Part shown: in pieces, positions 27,367 to 35,656 of the stretch | Layout: the number at the start of each line of letters is the position of its first letter | Numbering within the stretch: the stretch's first letter is position 1 | DNA from: Verrucomicrobiaceae bacterium | GTDB lineage: Bacteria; Verrucomicrobiota; Verrucomicrobiia; Verrucomicrobiales; Verrucomicrobiaceae | DNA: 64,000 nucleotides | Direction: 5' to 3' | NCBI GenBank assembly: GCA_024232965.1 | Contig: JACKQF010000001.1 | Span: 124,001-188,000 of the forward strand | The notes under the pieces: generated by a model | What the model was told of the DNA's origin: nothing | Seen by the model: the letters and a program-made list of their open reading frames with translations, nothing else | The model's database searches: none | Made by a program: the position numbers and the translations under genes

Positions 27367-28539
27367 CTACTCTTGTTTGAAGTCAAGCGATTCGCCTTCC
27401 TCTTCGTCAGAAGAGTCGTCGCCCTCCTCGGAGGCGTCATCTAGTCCGAAGAGTGACCGCTGTGGGCGGGCTCCCCAGCGACCACCGAACTGGTCACGCT
27501 CGATGCGGCTTTGGCTTTCCACAGTGTAACGGGTAAAGGGCAGGGCTTCGAGGCGCTCCTCGGGGATGCGCTTGCCGGACATTTCGCAAATGCCAAAGGT
27601 GCCGTTCTCGATGCGCTTCAGGGCCTCATTGATTTCGTAGAGGGCGTCTTGCTCCTTGCCGAGAAGGCTGAGGGCGAAGTCGCGGTCGTAGGCATCGCTG
27701 CCTGCATCTGCCTGGTGCATTCCGAAGGCGGAGGAAGATCCGCCATCGCTGTTGAGGCTCTCGCTAGCGACACCGTCGATGGTGTTCAGTAGGGAGTCAC
27801 GCAACTCGATGAGGTTTTGCTTCTGCTTCTTGAGGAAGGGGGTCATTTTCACCGGGCCTTTGGAAGGCTCGATGGTGACGTCCGACTCCTCTTCGATCAC
27901 GCGGCGTGGCATTTTGGCCAGGGGGCCACCGGAAATCACCGGGGGTGTCTTGGCGCTGGATTTCTTGGAATCTGACTTTTTGGCCTTGGGGGCTGGAGCC
28001 GGGGCGGCTGCCTTTGCGGGCGCAGCGGCCTTTGGAGCTGGTGCTTCGGCTTTTACAGGGGCTGCCTTTTTCGCAGGTGCCTTCTTGGCTTCAGGCTTCG
28101 CTGCTTTCGCAGCGGGTTTTGCTGCCTTTGGAGCAGGTTTGGCTGCCTTTGCAGGAGCTTTCGTGGGAGCGGGTTTGCTAGCTTTGGCGGGTGTTTTGAC
28201 CGGAGATTTTTTCACTGGGGCTTTTGGGGCGGGTGCCTTAGCCTTCGGCTGCTTCTTTTTGGCAGGAGCCGTTTTTGCGGGTGCGATCTTCTTTTTCGCC
28301 GGGGCCGCTTTAGCGGGGGCGGTTTTCTTTTTCGCAGGGGCCGCCTTCACGGGTGCTGGCTTCTTTTTCGGGGCCGGGGCTTTGGCGGATTTTTTGGAAA
28401 CGGGTTTGGCCTTTGGTTTCACCGCAGCCTTTGCGGGCTTGGTCTGCTTTTTCGCTGGGGCTGGCTTTGTAGCCGCTTTAGGAGCGGGTTTCTTTGCCAC
28501 GGTCTTCTTCTTTGGGGAAGGCTTGGTTTTAGCAGGCAT
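27367..28539 (-). CDS. DksA/TraR-family protein with a histone-H1-like Lys/Ala/Pro tail and a degenerate zinc finger
   Basis: A 390-residue protein in two parts. Residues 1-200 are a low-complexity run of 'APAKKK', 'KAAPAKKK' and similar repeats, strongly basic and like histone H1 tails, likely to bind DNA or RNA. Residues about 235-365 are a DksA/TraR domain: a coiled-coil-like helix pair, then 'GTFGICEMSGKRIPEERLEALPF'-type sequence (here in shorter quotes 'FGICEMSGKRIPEERLEALP'). Of the four zinc cysteines, only the first (in CEMS) remains; the later pair reads VESQ. The C-terminus is very acidic. DksA proteins act in the secondary channel of RNA polymerase. It leads an operon with rpmG and rpsR, so a role in controlling ribosome production is plausible. 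Confidence 0.85.
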   Translation of the reverse strand: MPAKTKPSPKKKTVAKKPAPKAATKPAPAKKQTKPAKAAVKPKAKPVSKKSAKAPAPKKKPAPVKAAPAKKKTAPAKAAPAKKKIAPAKTAPAKKKQPKAKAPAPKAPVKKSPVKTPAKASKPAPTKAPAKAAKPAPKAAKPAAKAAKPEAKKAPAKKAAPVKAEAPAPKAAAPAKAAAPAPAPKAKKSDSKKSSAKTPPVISGGPLAKMPRRVIEEESDVTIEPSKGPVKMTPFLKKQKQNLIELRDSLLNTIDGVASESLNSDGGSSSAFGMHQADAGSDAYDRDFALSLLGKEQDALYEINEALKRIENGTFGICEMSGKRIPEERLEALPFTRYTVESQSRIERDQFGGRWGARPQRSLFGLDDASEEGDDSSDEEEGESLDFKQE

Positions 28540-28739
28540 GTCGTGTCAGGCTGTTGAGGTTGAAACGGAGGGCTCTCTTCTGAAGTCGAGATGCATAAAA
28601 CCACGACCCCAAAAGAGGGCGGGGATTTTTGCCGCGTTTATGACAATGCGCAACAACATTTCTCGGGCCCTGCTAGGTGGCGGCTGTGAGAGGTCGATGC
28701 GGGCTTGCCAGGAGTGGCTTGGACGGCTAGCCTAAGCGG

Positions 28740-29194
28740 ATGAAACCTGGTGGAACTGAAGGTGGGCAGGCCGCATTTTTGGCCGGAATCGGGCTCTTGT
28801 TGGCCGGACTGGCACTCTATTTGTTTTTTGATTCGGTATACGTTATTCGGGTGGCGGTGGCTGGATCAGCGGCTGGATGGGGGGAATGCACGGCATGGGC
28901 GGGATGATGCAGACGACCTCCCACGGTTTGATTTTTGTGCCCCTGCTGCTGGGGGTGGTAGCGCTCTTTTACGATGCTCAGAAGGCCTGGGCCTGGGGTT
29001 TGCTGTGGGTGGGGTTGGCCGTTGTCGTGGTGGAGATCCTCAGCCGCCTGGAGTTTCGCTTCAGCATGAAGACCAGCCACTTGATCGTGCTGATGGTGAT
29101 GCTGGGGGCGGGCATCGGCCTACTGCTGCGTTCGTTCCGTGAGGATGATAAGAGTGGTGGCAATGGAAAGGGATCTGGACCGACGGAGTTGTGA
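28740..29194 (+). pseudogene. Small membrane protein interrupted by a -1 frameshift (or sequence error)
   Basis: From ATG 28740 one frame reads 'MKPGGTEGGQAAFLAGIG', a transmembrane helix and 'FFDSVYVIR', then loses sense and stops at 28905. A different frame becomes clearly coding just there ('GGGGWISGWMGGMHGMGG') and continues to the stop at 29192-29194 with two or three more hydrophobic segments and a basic end. Restoring one G in the G-run at about 28848-28851 joins both into one protein of about 151 residues with four membrane helices. I recall similar unnamed proteins in the Planctomycetes-Verrucomicrobia group. Either a recent frameshift or a homopolymer sequencing error. Confidence 0.65.
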
Positions 29195-29272
29195 GTTGAT
29201 CTCTCTTTATAGAGGAAGGCTAAACTTTTTTCTATTCAAGTGGCCCTCTGGCCGTTGTAACCTTCGAGCATC

Positions 29273-30208
29273 ATGAAATTCTTATTTGCCATCGCCTTCC
29301 TCTCATTCGCCCTGCTTAGTCAAGCGGGAGAAAAACGCCAGTGGACCTCCAGCGATGGGAAAAATTCGTTCGAGGGCGAACTGATCGAATTCACGGCAGC
29401 GGAGGTGAAGATCAAGCGGGCGACCGATTTTCAAATCTTTAAGATGGGGCTGGATCGGCTCAGCACGGCGGACCAGACCTTTGTGCGCGGGTTGCTGCGG
29501 GAGCGGGCGCGGGACACGGGATTGAAGGAGGGGCCGTATGCCCAAAAGATCACGGGCGAATTTGTGCCGACCAAGTCCAAGCAGGGTCTCAATTATCAGG
29601 TTTTCGGGAATCCAAAATTGGATGGTAAGGAGCGCTACCCGCTGGTGATCTGGCTGCATGGCTCTGGCCAGAGCGGTGACGACAATAAATCACAGATGGG
29701 CGGCGCGACGAAGGTCTTTACGTCGGAGGCAAACCAGGCGGAGCGCCCGTGTTTCATGATTGCGCCGCAATGTCCCGATGCAAACATCGGCTGGAAAGAT
29801 GGTGTGGCGATGAACTTGGTCGCACTGATCGCTGACATGTGCGACTACCTGCCGATTGACGAGTCGCGCATCTACCTGACCGGGTCATCGATGGGGGGAT
29901 CGGGAAGTTGGTACTTGGCGGCGAAGTTTCCAAAGATCTTCGCAGCGGTGGTTCCGCTCTGTGGGGGAGGCGATCCAAAGAATGCGGAGGTGCTCAAGGG
30001 CATCCCGATCTGGTGTTTCCATGGCGATAAGGATGACATGGTGCCGGTCGAGCGGTCGCGGACCATGTTTGCCGCGATCAAAGCCGTCGGCGGGGAAAAG
30101 ATGAAGTATTCCGAGCTTGCGGGCGAAGGGCATGGCATCACGGGCGTGGTTTACCCCAAGGCAGATCTGCATGAGTGGATCTTTGCGCAGCGATTGGTGA
30201 AGGAGTGA
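29273..30208 (+). CDS. Secreted alpha/beta-hydrolase with SHD1-like N-terminus
   Basis: A 311-residue protein with a signal peptide (about 1-18). Residues about 20-75 ('WTSSDGKNSFEGELIEF...IFKMGLDRLSTADQ') resemble SHD1, a small domain often placed at the front of planctomycete and verrucomicrobial secreted proteins. Residues about 95-310 are an esterase/PHB-depolymerase-like hydrolase: the nucleophile S206 in 'GSSMGGS', an oxyanion-type 'WLHGSGQSG', a 'HGDKDDMVP' acid region and a catalytic His in 'GEGHGIT'. Probably an exported carboxylesterase, perhaps for acylated polysaccharide. The substrate is not visible. Confidence 0.88.
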   Translation: MKFLFAIAFLSFALLSQAGEKRQWTSSDGKNSFEGELIEFTAAEVKIKRATDFQIFKMGLDRLSTADQTFVRGLLRERARDTGLKEGPYAQKITGEFVPTKSKQGLNYQVFGNPKLDGKERYPLVIWLHGSGQSGDDNKSQMGGATKVFTSEANQAERPCFMIAPQCPDANIGWKDGVAMNLVALIADMCDYLPIDESRIYLTGSSMGGSGSWYLAAKFPKIFAAVVPLCGGGDPKNAEVLKGIPIWCFHGDKDDMVPVERSRTMFAAIKAVGGEKMKYSELAGEGHGITGVVYPKADLHEWIFAQRLVKE

Positions 30209-30275
30209 TTTGCTTGCGTGATTGCGGTCGTGGACTGCGTTTCCAAGTGCTCAAGGAAACCACTCTACCTCAATC

Positions 30276-31685
30276 ATGCGTTCCACTACTCTGCTGTCCC
30301 TCACCCTGGCAATGCTCTCGCTGAGCGCTGCCAATGCCATCGAAGAAATCAAACCTGCGGTTCCTGCAAAACCTGCGGCAACTCCGGCGGGTCTAAATTT
30401 ACAGGATGGCGATCGCTTCATCTTCATCGGCGACTCCATCACGCACCAGTGTCTCTACACTCAGTATGTGGAGAACTTCTATTACACCCGCTTTCCGAAT
30501 CGCCGGATCAACTTCCGCAACGCGGGCGTTAGCGGGGATCGCGCCGCCGATGCCTTGGCTCGTTTTGATGACGATGTCGCACGTTTCAAGCCCACCGTCG
30601 CCACGGTGCTGCTGGGGATGAACGATGGCTCCTACAAAGACTTTGATCAGGCAGTCTTTGACACTTATGCCAAGGACATGACCACGCTGCTGGACAAGCT
30701 CGATGCGCTGAAGTGCCGCGTGATTCTGATGGGGCCGACGATGTTTGATCATCAGGCCTGGGACAAACGGGTGAAGGAAAAGCCTGAGTACGCGAAGGGG
30801 CGCAATGTCACCGGTTACAACGCCGTCCTGGCTTACTACGGCGCTTGGCAGCGTGAGGTGGCTCGCCAACGCGGCTATCAGTTTGTGGATATGTGGGGAG
30901 ACCTGAACAACCTCACGCAGGAGTCCCGGCGGAAAGATCCTGCCTTCACCTTGATCCCTGATGCCATCCACCCCGATGCCCCGGGGCAGATGATCATGGC
31001 CTACAGCCTGCTCAAGACCATTGGCGAGCCCCGCGGTGTTACGCAGGTCAGCGGTCGCATCATGAACGGTCAGTGGAAGCTCACGAGCGGCAGTGCGACG
31101 CTGACTGGCACCAGTGGGGAAGTGGGCAAGACCCTGACCTTTGATCTCCAGCCGCGTGCACTGCCGTGGGTCGTCGGCGAAGACGCTGACGCTGGCTTTA
31201 AGATGACCCGCGCTGGCCACACGATGGGGCAGGAGGCCTACACGATTGCAGGCTTCGAGCCTGGGCGTTATGACCTCATGATCAATGGTCAAACCGTCGG
31301 CACCTGGGATCAGGCGGCCTTTGCTCGTCATGCGGAATTTGAAGAGGATCGCGATTCGCCCACCTGGCAACAAGCTTCCGCCGTTGCAGAGCTGAACAAG
31401 AAGCGCAATGACGAGGCCATCCGTCCGCTGCGCAATCTCTATGGTCAGCGCAAAGGCAAACTGCGCGCCGCCGTTGCAAAAAACGACATGTCATCGTTTG
31501 AGGCGTGGATGCCTGAGTTTCAGAAGCAGCAGGCAGAACTCGAAGCCAAGGCGAAAGCCTTTGAGGACGAGATCTACAAGCTCAACCAGCCCAAGGCCCT
31601 GCATGTCGAAGTGCGGCCCACCGCTCAAAAGGCACCTGCGCGTCCAGCCAAAGGGAAGGCCAAGGCGAAAGCGGTCGCGAAGTAA
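30276..31685 (+). CDS. Secreted SGNH/GDSL-type hydrolase
   Basis: The start at 30276 gives a good signal peptide (MRSTTLLSLTLAMLSLSAANA); the longer frame from 30222 does not. The 469-residue product has the SGNH blocks: 'FIGDSITHQ' (Ser nucleophile), 'NAGVSGDRA' (Gly), 'LLGMNDGSY' (Asn) and 'DAIHPDAPGQ' (Asp-x-x-His). The C-terminal third is an additional domain with coiled-coil character and ends in a Lys/Ala-rich tail. Such enzymes remove acetyl groups from sugars. It follows an esterase and precedes a sulfatase region, in line with polysaccharide use. A strong hairpin follows. Confidence 0.9.
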   Translation: MRSTTLLSLTLAMLSLSAANAIEEIKPAVPAKPAATPAGLNLQDGDRFIFIGDSITHQCLYTQYVENFYYTRFPNRRINFRNAGVSGDRAADALARFDDDVARFKPTVATVLLGMNDGSYKDFDQAVFDTYAKDMTTLLDKLDALKCRVILMGPTMFDHQAWDKRVKEKPEYAKGRNVTGYNAVLAYYGAWQREVARQRGYQFVDMWGDLNNLTQESRRKDPAFTLIPDAIHPDAPGQMIMAYSLLKTIGEPRGVTQVSGRIMNGQWKLTSGSATLTGTSGEVGKTLTFDLQPRALPWVVGEDADAGFKMTRAGHTMGQEAYTIAGFEPGRYDLMINGQTVGTWDQAAFARHAEFEEDRDSPTWQQASAVAELNKKRNDEAIRPLRNLYGQRKGKLRAAVAKNDMSSFEAWMPEFQKQQAELEAKAKAFEDEIYKLNQPKALHVEVRPTAQKAPARPAKGKAKAKAVAK

Positions 31686-31701
31686 TCGATGCGGAGGGAA
31701 T

Positions 31702-31726
31702 GGAGTGCCGAGATTTTCGGCACTCC
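31702..31726 (+). terminator. Strong hairpin after the SGNH hydrolase gene
   Basis: GGAGTGCCGA (31702-31711) pairs perfectly with TCGGCACTCC (31717-31726) around a 5-base loop, 17 bases after the stop. There is no U-run, so it may end transcription with Rho or protect the 3' end. Confidence 0.5.
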
Positions 31727-31838
31727 TGACCGATCGCTGGAACCAGAAGCTGCCGCGCCAGAGATTTGCGCGAGCCGCTCAAAGGATTCCGTTGGCAAAG
31801 GGATGAACTCCGTTTAAAGGTTCACTCCCAGCCCATCT

Positions 31839-31926
31839 GCCGATGTGGCGAAATGGTAAACGCAGCGGACTTAAAATCCGCCGGGTGGCGACACCCTTGC
31901 CGGTTCGAGTCCGGCCATCGGCACCA
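31839..31926 (+). tRNA. tRNA-Leu (anticodon UAA)
   Basis: An 88-base gene including the encoded CCA. The acceptor stem GCCGATG (31839-31845) pairs with CATCGGC (31916-31922), followed by discriminator A and CCA. The anticodon loop is CTTAAAA with anticodon TAA inside the GCGGA/TCCGC stem. There is a long variable arm, as expected for tRNA-Leu, and a T-loop GTTCGAGTC. Confidence 0.95.
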
Positions 31927-32007
31927 TCGCATTCTCTTAGGGCCGGCAGTTGATATCTGCCGATCTTGGCTTTTAGTATGCTTCACCTTTCATGGTCGCG
32001 CCTCCCA

Positions 32008-33093
32008 ATGAAAAGCCAGCTTTCTTCGATTCTCCTCCTCTTTGTCTCCACGGTTGCTTCGGCCTCTGTCTTCATTCCAGATCCTCTTCCAAAGGCCCCA
32101 GAGCCGATTGAAGACATCTTGCGGCTTCAGATCTTTTTGGATTCTCAGCTTTTTGGTCCGGGAAAAGTAGATGGCCGTCCGGGGGACATTACGAACAAGG
32201 CGCTGGAGCGCTACCAGCGTGCCAAGGGCTTGCCTGTGACCGATGTCGCAGGGCATGAGTTGGATCTGAGCAGTGTGCCGGAGAATTACACGACCTACAC
32301 GATCCGCGCGGAAGATCTGAAGTTCGTGGGAGATCTGCCCAGCCAACCCGAGGCACAGAGCAAAAAGAAGTACCTGCCGTATGACTCCGTGCTGGAGTTT
32401 TTGACGGAGAGGTTCCATTGCTCGCCCGAGCTACTGACCCATATCAATCTGCCGACAAAGATGAGCTCACTGAAGGCGGGTGACACGGTGAAGGTGCCAA
32501 ATGTGCAGCCCTTCCTGATTGAAGAGCTAACCCAGATCGCCAGCTTGCCTGAGGTGCCGGAGTTTTTGAGCCGCGTGATCAAGATCGACACCAGGGAAAA
32601 GATCCTCGGGGTTTGGGAGGGCGAAAACTTGCTGGCCAGTCTGCCCATCACGCCTGGCAGCGGGCGCTTGGCGACGCCTCCTGGAAAGTGGCGCATCCTG
32701 GGCATTGCTCAGATGCCGACGTTTCGGTGGGACAAGAGCGTGCTCGAGTATGGTGTGCGCAGTGACAAGTATTACGAGCTGCCGATCGGCCCCAACAATC
32801 CAGTCGGCGTGATGTGGATCGGTCTGAATCGGCCCGGGATCGGCATTCACGGAACGAACTCGCCGCAGACGATTGGCCGCAGTTCTAGCCACGGCTGCAT
32901 GCGCACGGCGAACTGGGATGTGGTGCGTTTGGTGAAGTTGATCACCAAAGGAATGACCGTCGTCATTGAGGGACCAGAGCCCGAGCGACGCGCCCCCGAA
33001 CCTGAGGCTATTGTGCCCGTAGCGACGGTGCGTCCGGCCATTCCGGTCGAGGAACCGAAGCGCAAGTTTAAGTGGTTTTGGCAGAAGAAGTAG
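32008..33093 (+). CDS. L,D-transpeptidase (YkuD family)
   Basis: The start at 32008 (MKSQLSSILLLFVSTVASAS) gives a clean signal peptide; the longer frame does not. The 361-residue protein has a peptidoglycan-binding-like N-terminal part (about 30-100, 'QLFGPGKVDGRPGDITNKALERYQ' pattern), a LysM-like middle with 'LKAGDTVKVPN', and a YkuD catalytic domain (about 190-320) with 'GIHGTN' and the active-site 'SHGCMR' (H295, C297). It makes 3-3 cross-links in peptidoglycan or attaches proteins to it. Its last 26 bases overlap the convergent exporter gene. Confidence 0.93.
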   Translation: MKSQLSSILLLFVSTVASASVFIPDPLPKAPEPIEDILRLQIFLDSQLFGPGKVDGRPGDITNKALERYQRAKGLPVTDVAGHELDLSSVPENYTTYTIRAEDLKFVGDLPSQPEAQSKKKYLPYDSVLEFLTERFHCSPELLTHINLPTKMSSLKAGDTVKVPNVQPFLIEELTQIASLPEVPEFLSRVIKIDTREKILGVWEGENLLASLPITPGSGRLATPPGKWRILGIAQMPTFRWDKSVLEYGVRSDKYYELPIGPNNPVGVMWIGLNRPGIGIHGTNSPQTIGRSSSHGCMRTANWDVVRLVKLITKGMTVVIEGPEPERRAPEPEAIVPVATVRPAIPVEEPKRKFKWFWQKK

Positions 33094-34051
33094 GCTGGCC
33101 AGTGGATCGCGTCGGCCATTGAATGAGAAGGTTCGCCACTAAGACGAGGCCGCCGCCGAGTAGGAGCGCTGCGGTTAGCGTCTCGTTTGGGTAATGGATG
33201 TGCAGGGCGATTGACATCCACGCAGGAAGCACCAATGCCGCCAGGCTGGCAAAAACGGGCTCCGTACAGTAGATGAGCCCCGCTGTGGTGGCGGTGACAT
33301 GGGTCTGCCATCGATTCATCCAGAGAAAGGCCGCCAGAGTGCAGGGACCAACAAGGATGGCGAGGAGTGAGAGCGCGCGCGGGTCTGCGAAGGTGTGAAT
33401 GATGCTCTCGGGCGTGCCGCCTTTGACCCAGTAGAGCGGGATACAAAGCAGGGCGATGAGGGCAAACATGATCAGCGATACCCGCAGTGAATCATTGGCG
33501 GCAAAGGCGCGTGGCTCCAGCATGAGAATCTGCCCAGTAAAGAGCGTGGCCGCTGCCAACGTCTCTGCCTCACCACGCCCGATGTGGGTGAGGTTCTGCC
33601 AATCGAGTCCGGAAAGGATGGACAGTCCTGCCAGCGCGATGAGGCAGCAGAGGATCTCTTTGGGCGTTGGCAGTGCCCGATGCCAGAACGCCTTGACGAG
33701 CGGGATGATGAAGACGGAAGCCTGGGTGAGAAAGGACGAGGTGGACGCCTCTGTGTAGGCGAGCCCATCGACCTGGAGGAGGAGTCCGAGACCTCCGAAG
33801 ATGCCGAGCCCGATGCCCTGGCGAATTTCTCCCCGGGTGAAGCGAAAGCCGCTGCGCTTTTGCCAAAGAAGAATCGGTAGCAGCAACAACGCGCTGAGGC
33901 CGAACCGCGCAATCATGATCGCGGCGGACGATAGCCAACTTTCGCCCGTGTTTTGCACCAAGTTAAGCGCCTTGATTGTGGGGAAGCTGAGCCCCCACAT
34001 GGCGCAGGCGAGGATCAGGCGCTGCGTGGCCTTGCCTCGAAGTGTACTCAT
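33068..34051 (-). CDS. DMT-superfamily exporter (EamA type)
   Basis: A 327-residue inner-membrane protein with about ten hydrophobic segments arranged as two EamA repeats (about 10-150 and 165-300). The second repeat carries the typical 'TAGLIYCTEPVFASLAALVLPAW' region (quoted in part: 'TAGLIYCTEPVFASLAAL'). Such proteins export amino acids, nucleotides or other small metabolites; the cargo is not predictable here. Its start overlaps the stop of the cobalamin adenosyltransferase gene by four bases, so the two are coupled, and it overlaps the L,D-transpeptidase gene tail-to-tail. Confidence 0.88.
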   Translation of the reverse strand: MSTLRGKATQRLILACAMWGLSFPTIKALNLVQNTGESWLSSAAIMIARFGLSALLLLPILLWQKRSGFRFTRGEIRQGIGLGIFGGLGLLLQVDGLAYTEASTSSFLTQASVFIIPLVKAFWHRALPTPKEILCCLIALAGLSILSGLDWQNLTHIGRGEAETLAAATLFTGQILMLEPRAFAANDSLRVSLIMFALIALLCIPLYWVKGGTPESIIHTFADPRALSLLAILVGPCTLAAFLWMNRWQTHVTATTAGLIYCTEPVFASLAALVLPAWMSIALHIHYPNETLTAALLLGGGLVLVANLLIQWPTRSTGQPTSSAKTT

Positions 34052-34599
34052 GCTGCGGCAGGGCCTTTTTCTTCCCAGCGAGCAAAGAGCCAGAGGACAT
34101 CCGAGAGGCGATTGAGATAGCGCATCACTTCTGCGTTCGGTACTGCCTCGGGGCCGTCCTCGAGATCTGCGATGACACGCTCCGCCCGCCGACAGATCGT
34201 GCGCGCGACATCCAGGTGGGCACCGGCCTCGCTGCCTGCTGCGCCGGGGAGGCTCCAGCCGTCAAAGGTTCCTGCGGGACCTGCCTCGAGTTTTGCGACC
34301 CATTCGTCGAGCCACTGGACGTTTGCTTCCGCGATGACCTGGGGGTGACTGTCGCGGTAGCGCTGCTCATCACCAGGGGCGGTCGCCAGCTCGCCCATGA
34401 GTGCGATGAGGTCCATCTGCACCTTGGCGGCAAAGGGGGAGGTCTCGGACTGCACCGCTTTGATGCGGACGAGGCCGAGCGCTGCATTGAGTTCGTCTAC
34501 CGCACCTAGCGCGTGGATGCGTGGATGCGATTTGGCGCGGCGTCGGCCAAACAATAGATCGGTCTGGCCTTCGTCGCCGCGTCGTGTGGAAATGGACAT
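34048..34599 (-). CDS. Cob(I)yrinic acid a,c-diamide adenosyltransferase (PduO type)
   Basis: Transfers the adenosyl group from ATP to cob(I)alamin to form coenzyme B12. The 183-residue length is normal. It has the PduO-type ATP-binding front 'TRRGDEGQTDLLFG', the 'GAVDELNAALG' motif and 'ARTICRRAERVI'. The front differs a little from the commoner 'TGDDGTT' form, but the key Gly, Asp, Thr and Arg positions remain. It lies 11 bases after the nucleotidyltransferase gene and overlaps the exporter gene. No B12 riboswitch is visible in front of the operon. Confidence 0.92.
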   Translation of the reverse strand: MSISTRRGDEGQTDLLFGRRRAKSHPRIHALGAVDELNAALGLVRIKAVQSETSPFAAKVQMDLIALMGELATAPGDEQRYRDSHPQVIAEANVQWLDEWVAKLEAGPAGTFDGWSLPGAAGSEAGAHLDVARTICRRAERVIADLEDGPEAVPNAEVMRYLNRLSDVLWLFARWEEKGPAAA

Positions 34600-34610
34600 G
34601 ATACAAGCCT

Positions 34611-35525
34611 TTACGCCCAGAGTGAGGCAGGGTATTCACCTGCTTCAACTAGCGCACGGATAGACTTCATCACTTCCTCTTTGTCTTCGGGGTAGGTGAC
34701 GCCGAACCACTGGCCGGTGCTCTCCATGACGCGCACGTCGGCCTTTCCAGCCTTGATGAGGACGTCCACTTCTTTGGGAACAAAGCATTCTGCCTTCAGA
34801 TCTTGACCGCTGGTTTTGAGAAATTCGGTGAACGCACTGCGCAGCCGCGCGAAGATGTCGGGCGTAAAGCCAAAGAAGTTCATGGAGACGACTTCTTCTC
34901 CCGTGAGGACGACTGGATTCTCTGGGTTCTCGCGGTTTTCAGCACCGGTTTCGGTTTTGAAGATCTTGGTCATCTCGGTGACGGAGTCCAAGGTGCCTCG
35001 ATCCGTAAGCGTGCAGACGCCACGGGCGACACTTCCAAAATCGGAGAGCGTGTTCTTCAAATAAAAGCCCACCATCGAGTAGTGGCTCAAGCCATCATCT
35101 GGGCGCTCGGTCATGAGATCCTGAGCGATCTTTTGGAAGGCATCATAGCCGTAAAAGTCGTCGGCATTGATCATGAGGAAGGGTTCCTTGACGCATCCTT
35201 CTGCGGCGAGGACTGCGTGTGCGGTGCCCCAGGGCTTGACGCGGTCCGCAGGGACGGTGAAGCCCTCGGGAAGGTCGTTCAGATCTTGGAAGGCGTATTC
35301 CACCTGGATCCGATCTTGAAAGCGAGCGCCGACCTGGGTGCGGAATTGCTCTTCAAAATCGCGACGAATGACAAACACCACTTTGCCAAAGCCAGCACGG
35401 ATGGCGTCAAAGACGGAGTAGTCGAGGACGACTTCGCCAGAGGGGCCCATGGCGTCGAGTTGCTTGAGGCCGCCGTAACGGCTGCCCATACCGGCAGCGA
35501 GAATGAGAAGGGTGGGTTTGGTCAT
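34611..35525 (-). CDS. Sugar-phosphate-type nucleotidyltransferase
   Basis: The start at 35525 (MTKPTLLILAAGMGSRYGG) is the natural one; the upstream extension in this frame is antisense to the sulfatase gene. The 304-residue protein has the NTP_transferase loop 'AAGMGSRYGGLKQL', a 'MINADDFYGYDAF' metal/substrate site and a Rossmann-like fold. It resembles unassigned nucleotidyltransferases rather than GalU, RfbA or GlmU, and the sugar is unknown. It is the first gene of a three-gene minus-strand operon with the cobalamin adenosyltransferase and exporter genes; the link between these functions is not evident. Confidence 0.88.
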   Translation of the reverse strand: MTKPTLLILAAGMGSRYGGLKQLDAMGPSGEVVLDYSVFDAIRAGFGKVVFVIRRDFEEQFRTQVGARFQDRIQVEYAFQDLNDLPEGFTVPADRVKPWGTAHAVLAAEGCVKEPFLMINADDFYGYDAFQKIAQDLMTERPDDGLSHYSMVGFYLKNTLSDFGSVARGVCTLTDRGTLDSVTEMTKIFKTETGAENRENPENPVVLTGEEVVSMNFFGFTPDIFARLRSAFTEFLKTSGQDLKAECFVPKEVDVLIKAGKADVRVMESTGQWFGVTYPEDKEEVMKSIRALVEAGEYPASLWA

Positions 35526-35656
35526 GTGATTGGAGATATGAAAGTGAGGATCGCGTGGGTCAAGAGGGAGTTCGTCGCAGTGTCGTGAGCGATGGGATTG
35601 GTTTTGAAGGAAAAAAGGCTTGGCCTGCCGGACTAGGTGGCTAGGCTGGACGGGTA

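Noticed and set aside
27752..28735. Long plus-strand open frame rich in Gly, Ala and Phe
   Set aside because: It is the mirror image of the Lys/Ala/Pro repeat of the DksA-like gene; the repeat composition keeps the opposite strand free of stops.
28540..28740. Zur operator in front of the DksA-like operon
   Set aside because: No AT-rich TGTTATA-type palindrome is visible; the zinc idea therefore rests only on the protein types.
28821..28835. Programmed -1 frameshift at the T-run
   Set aside because: A -1 slip at TTTTTT would run directly into TGA at 28829-28831, so the frame change must occur later, at the G-run near 28850.
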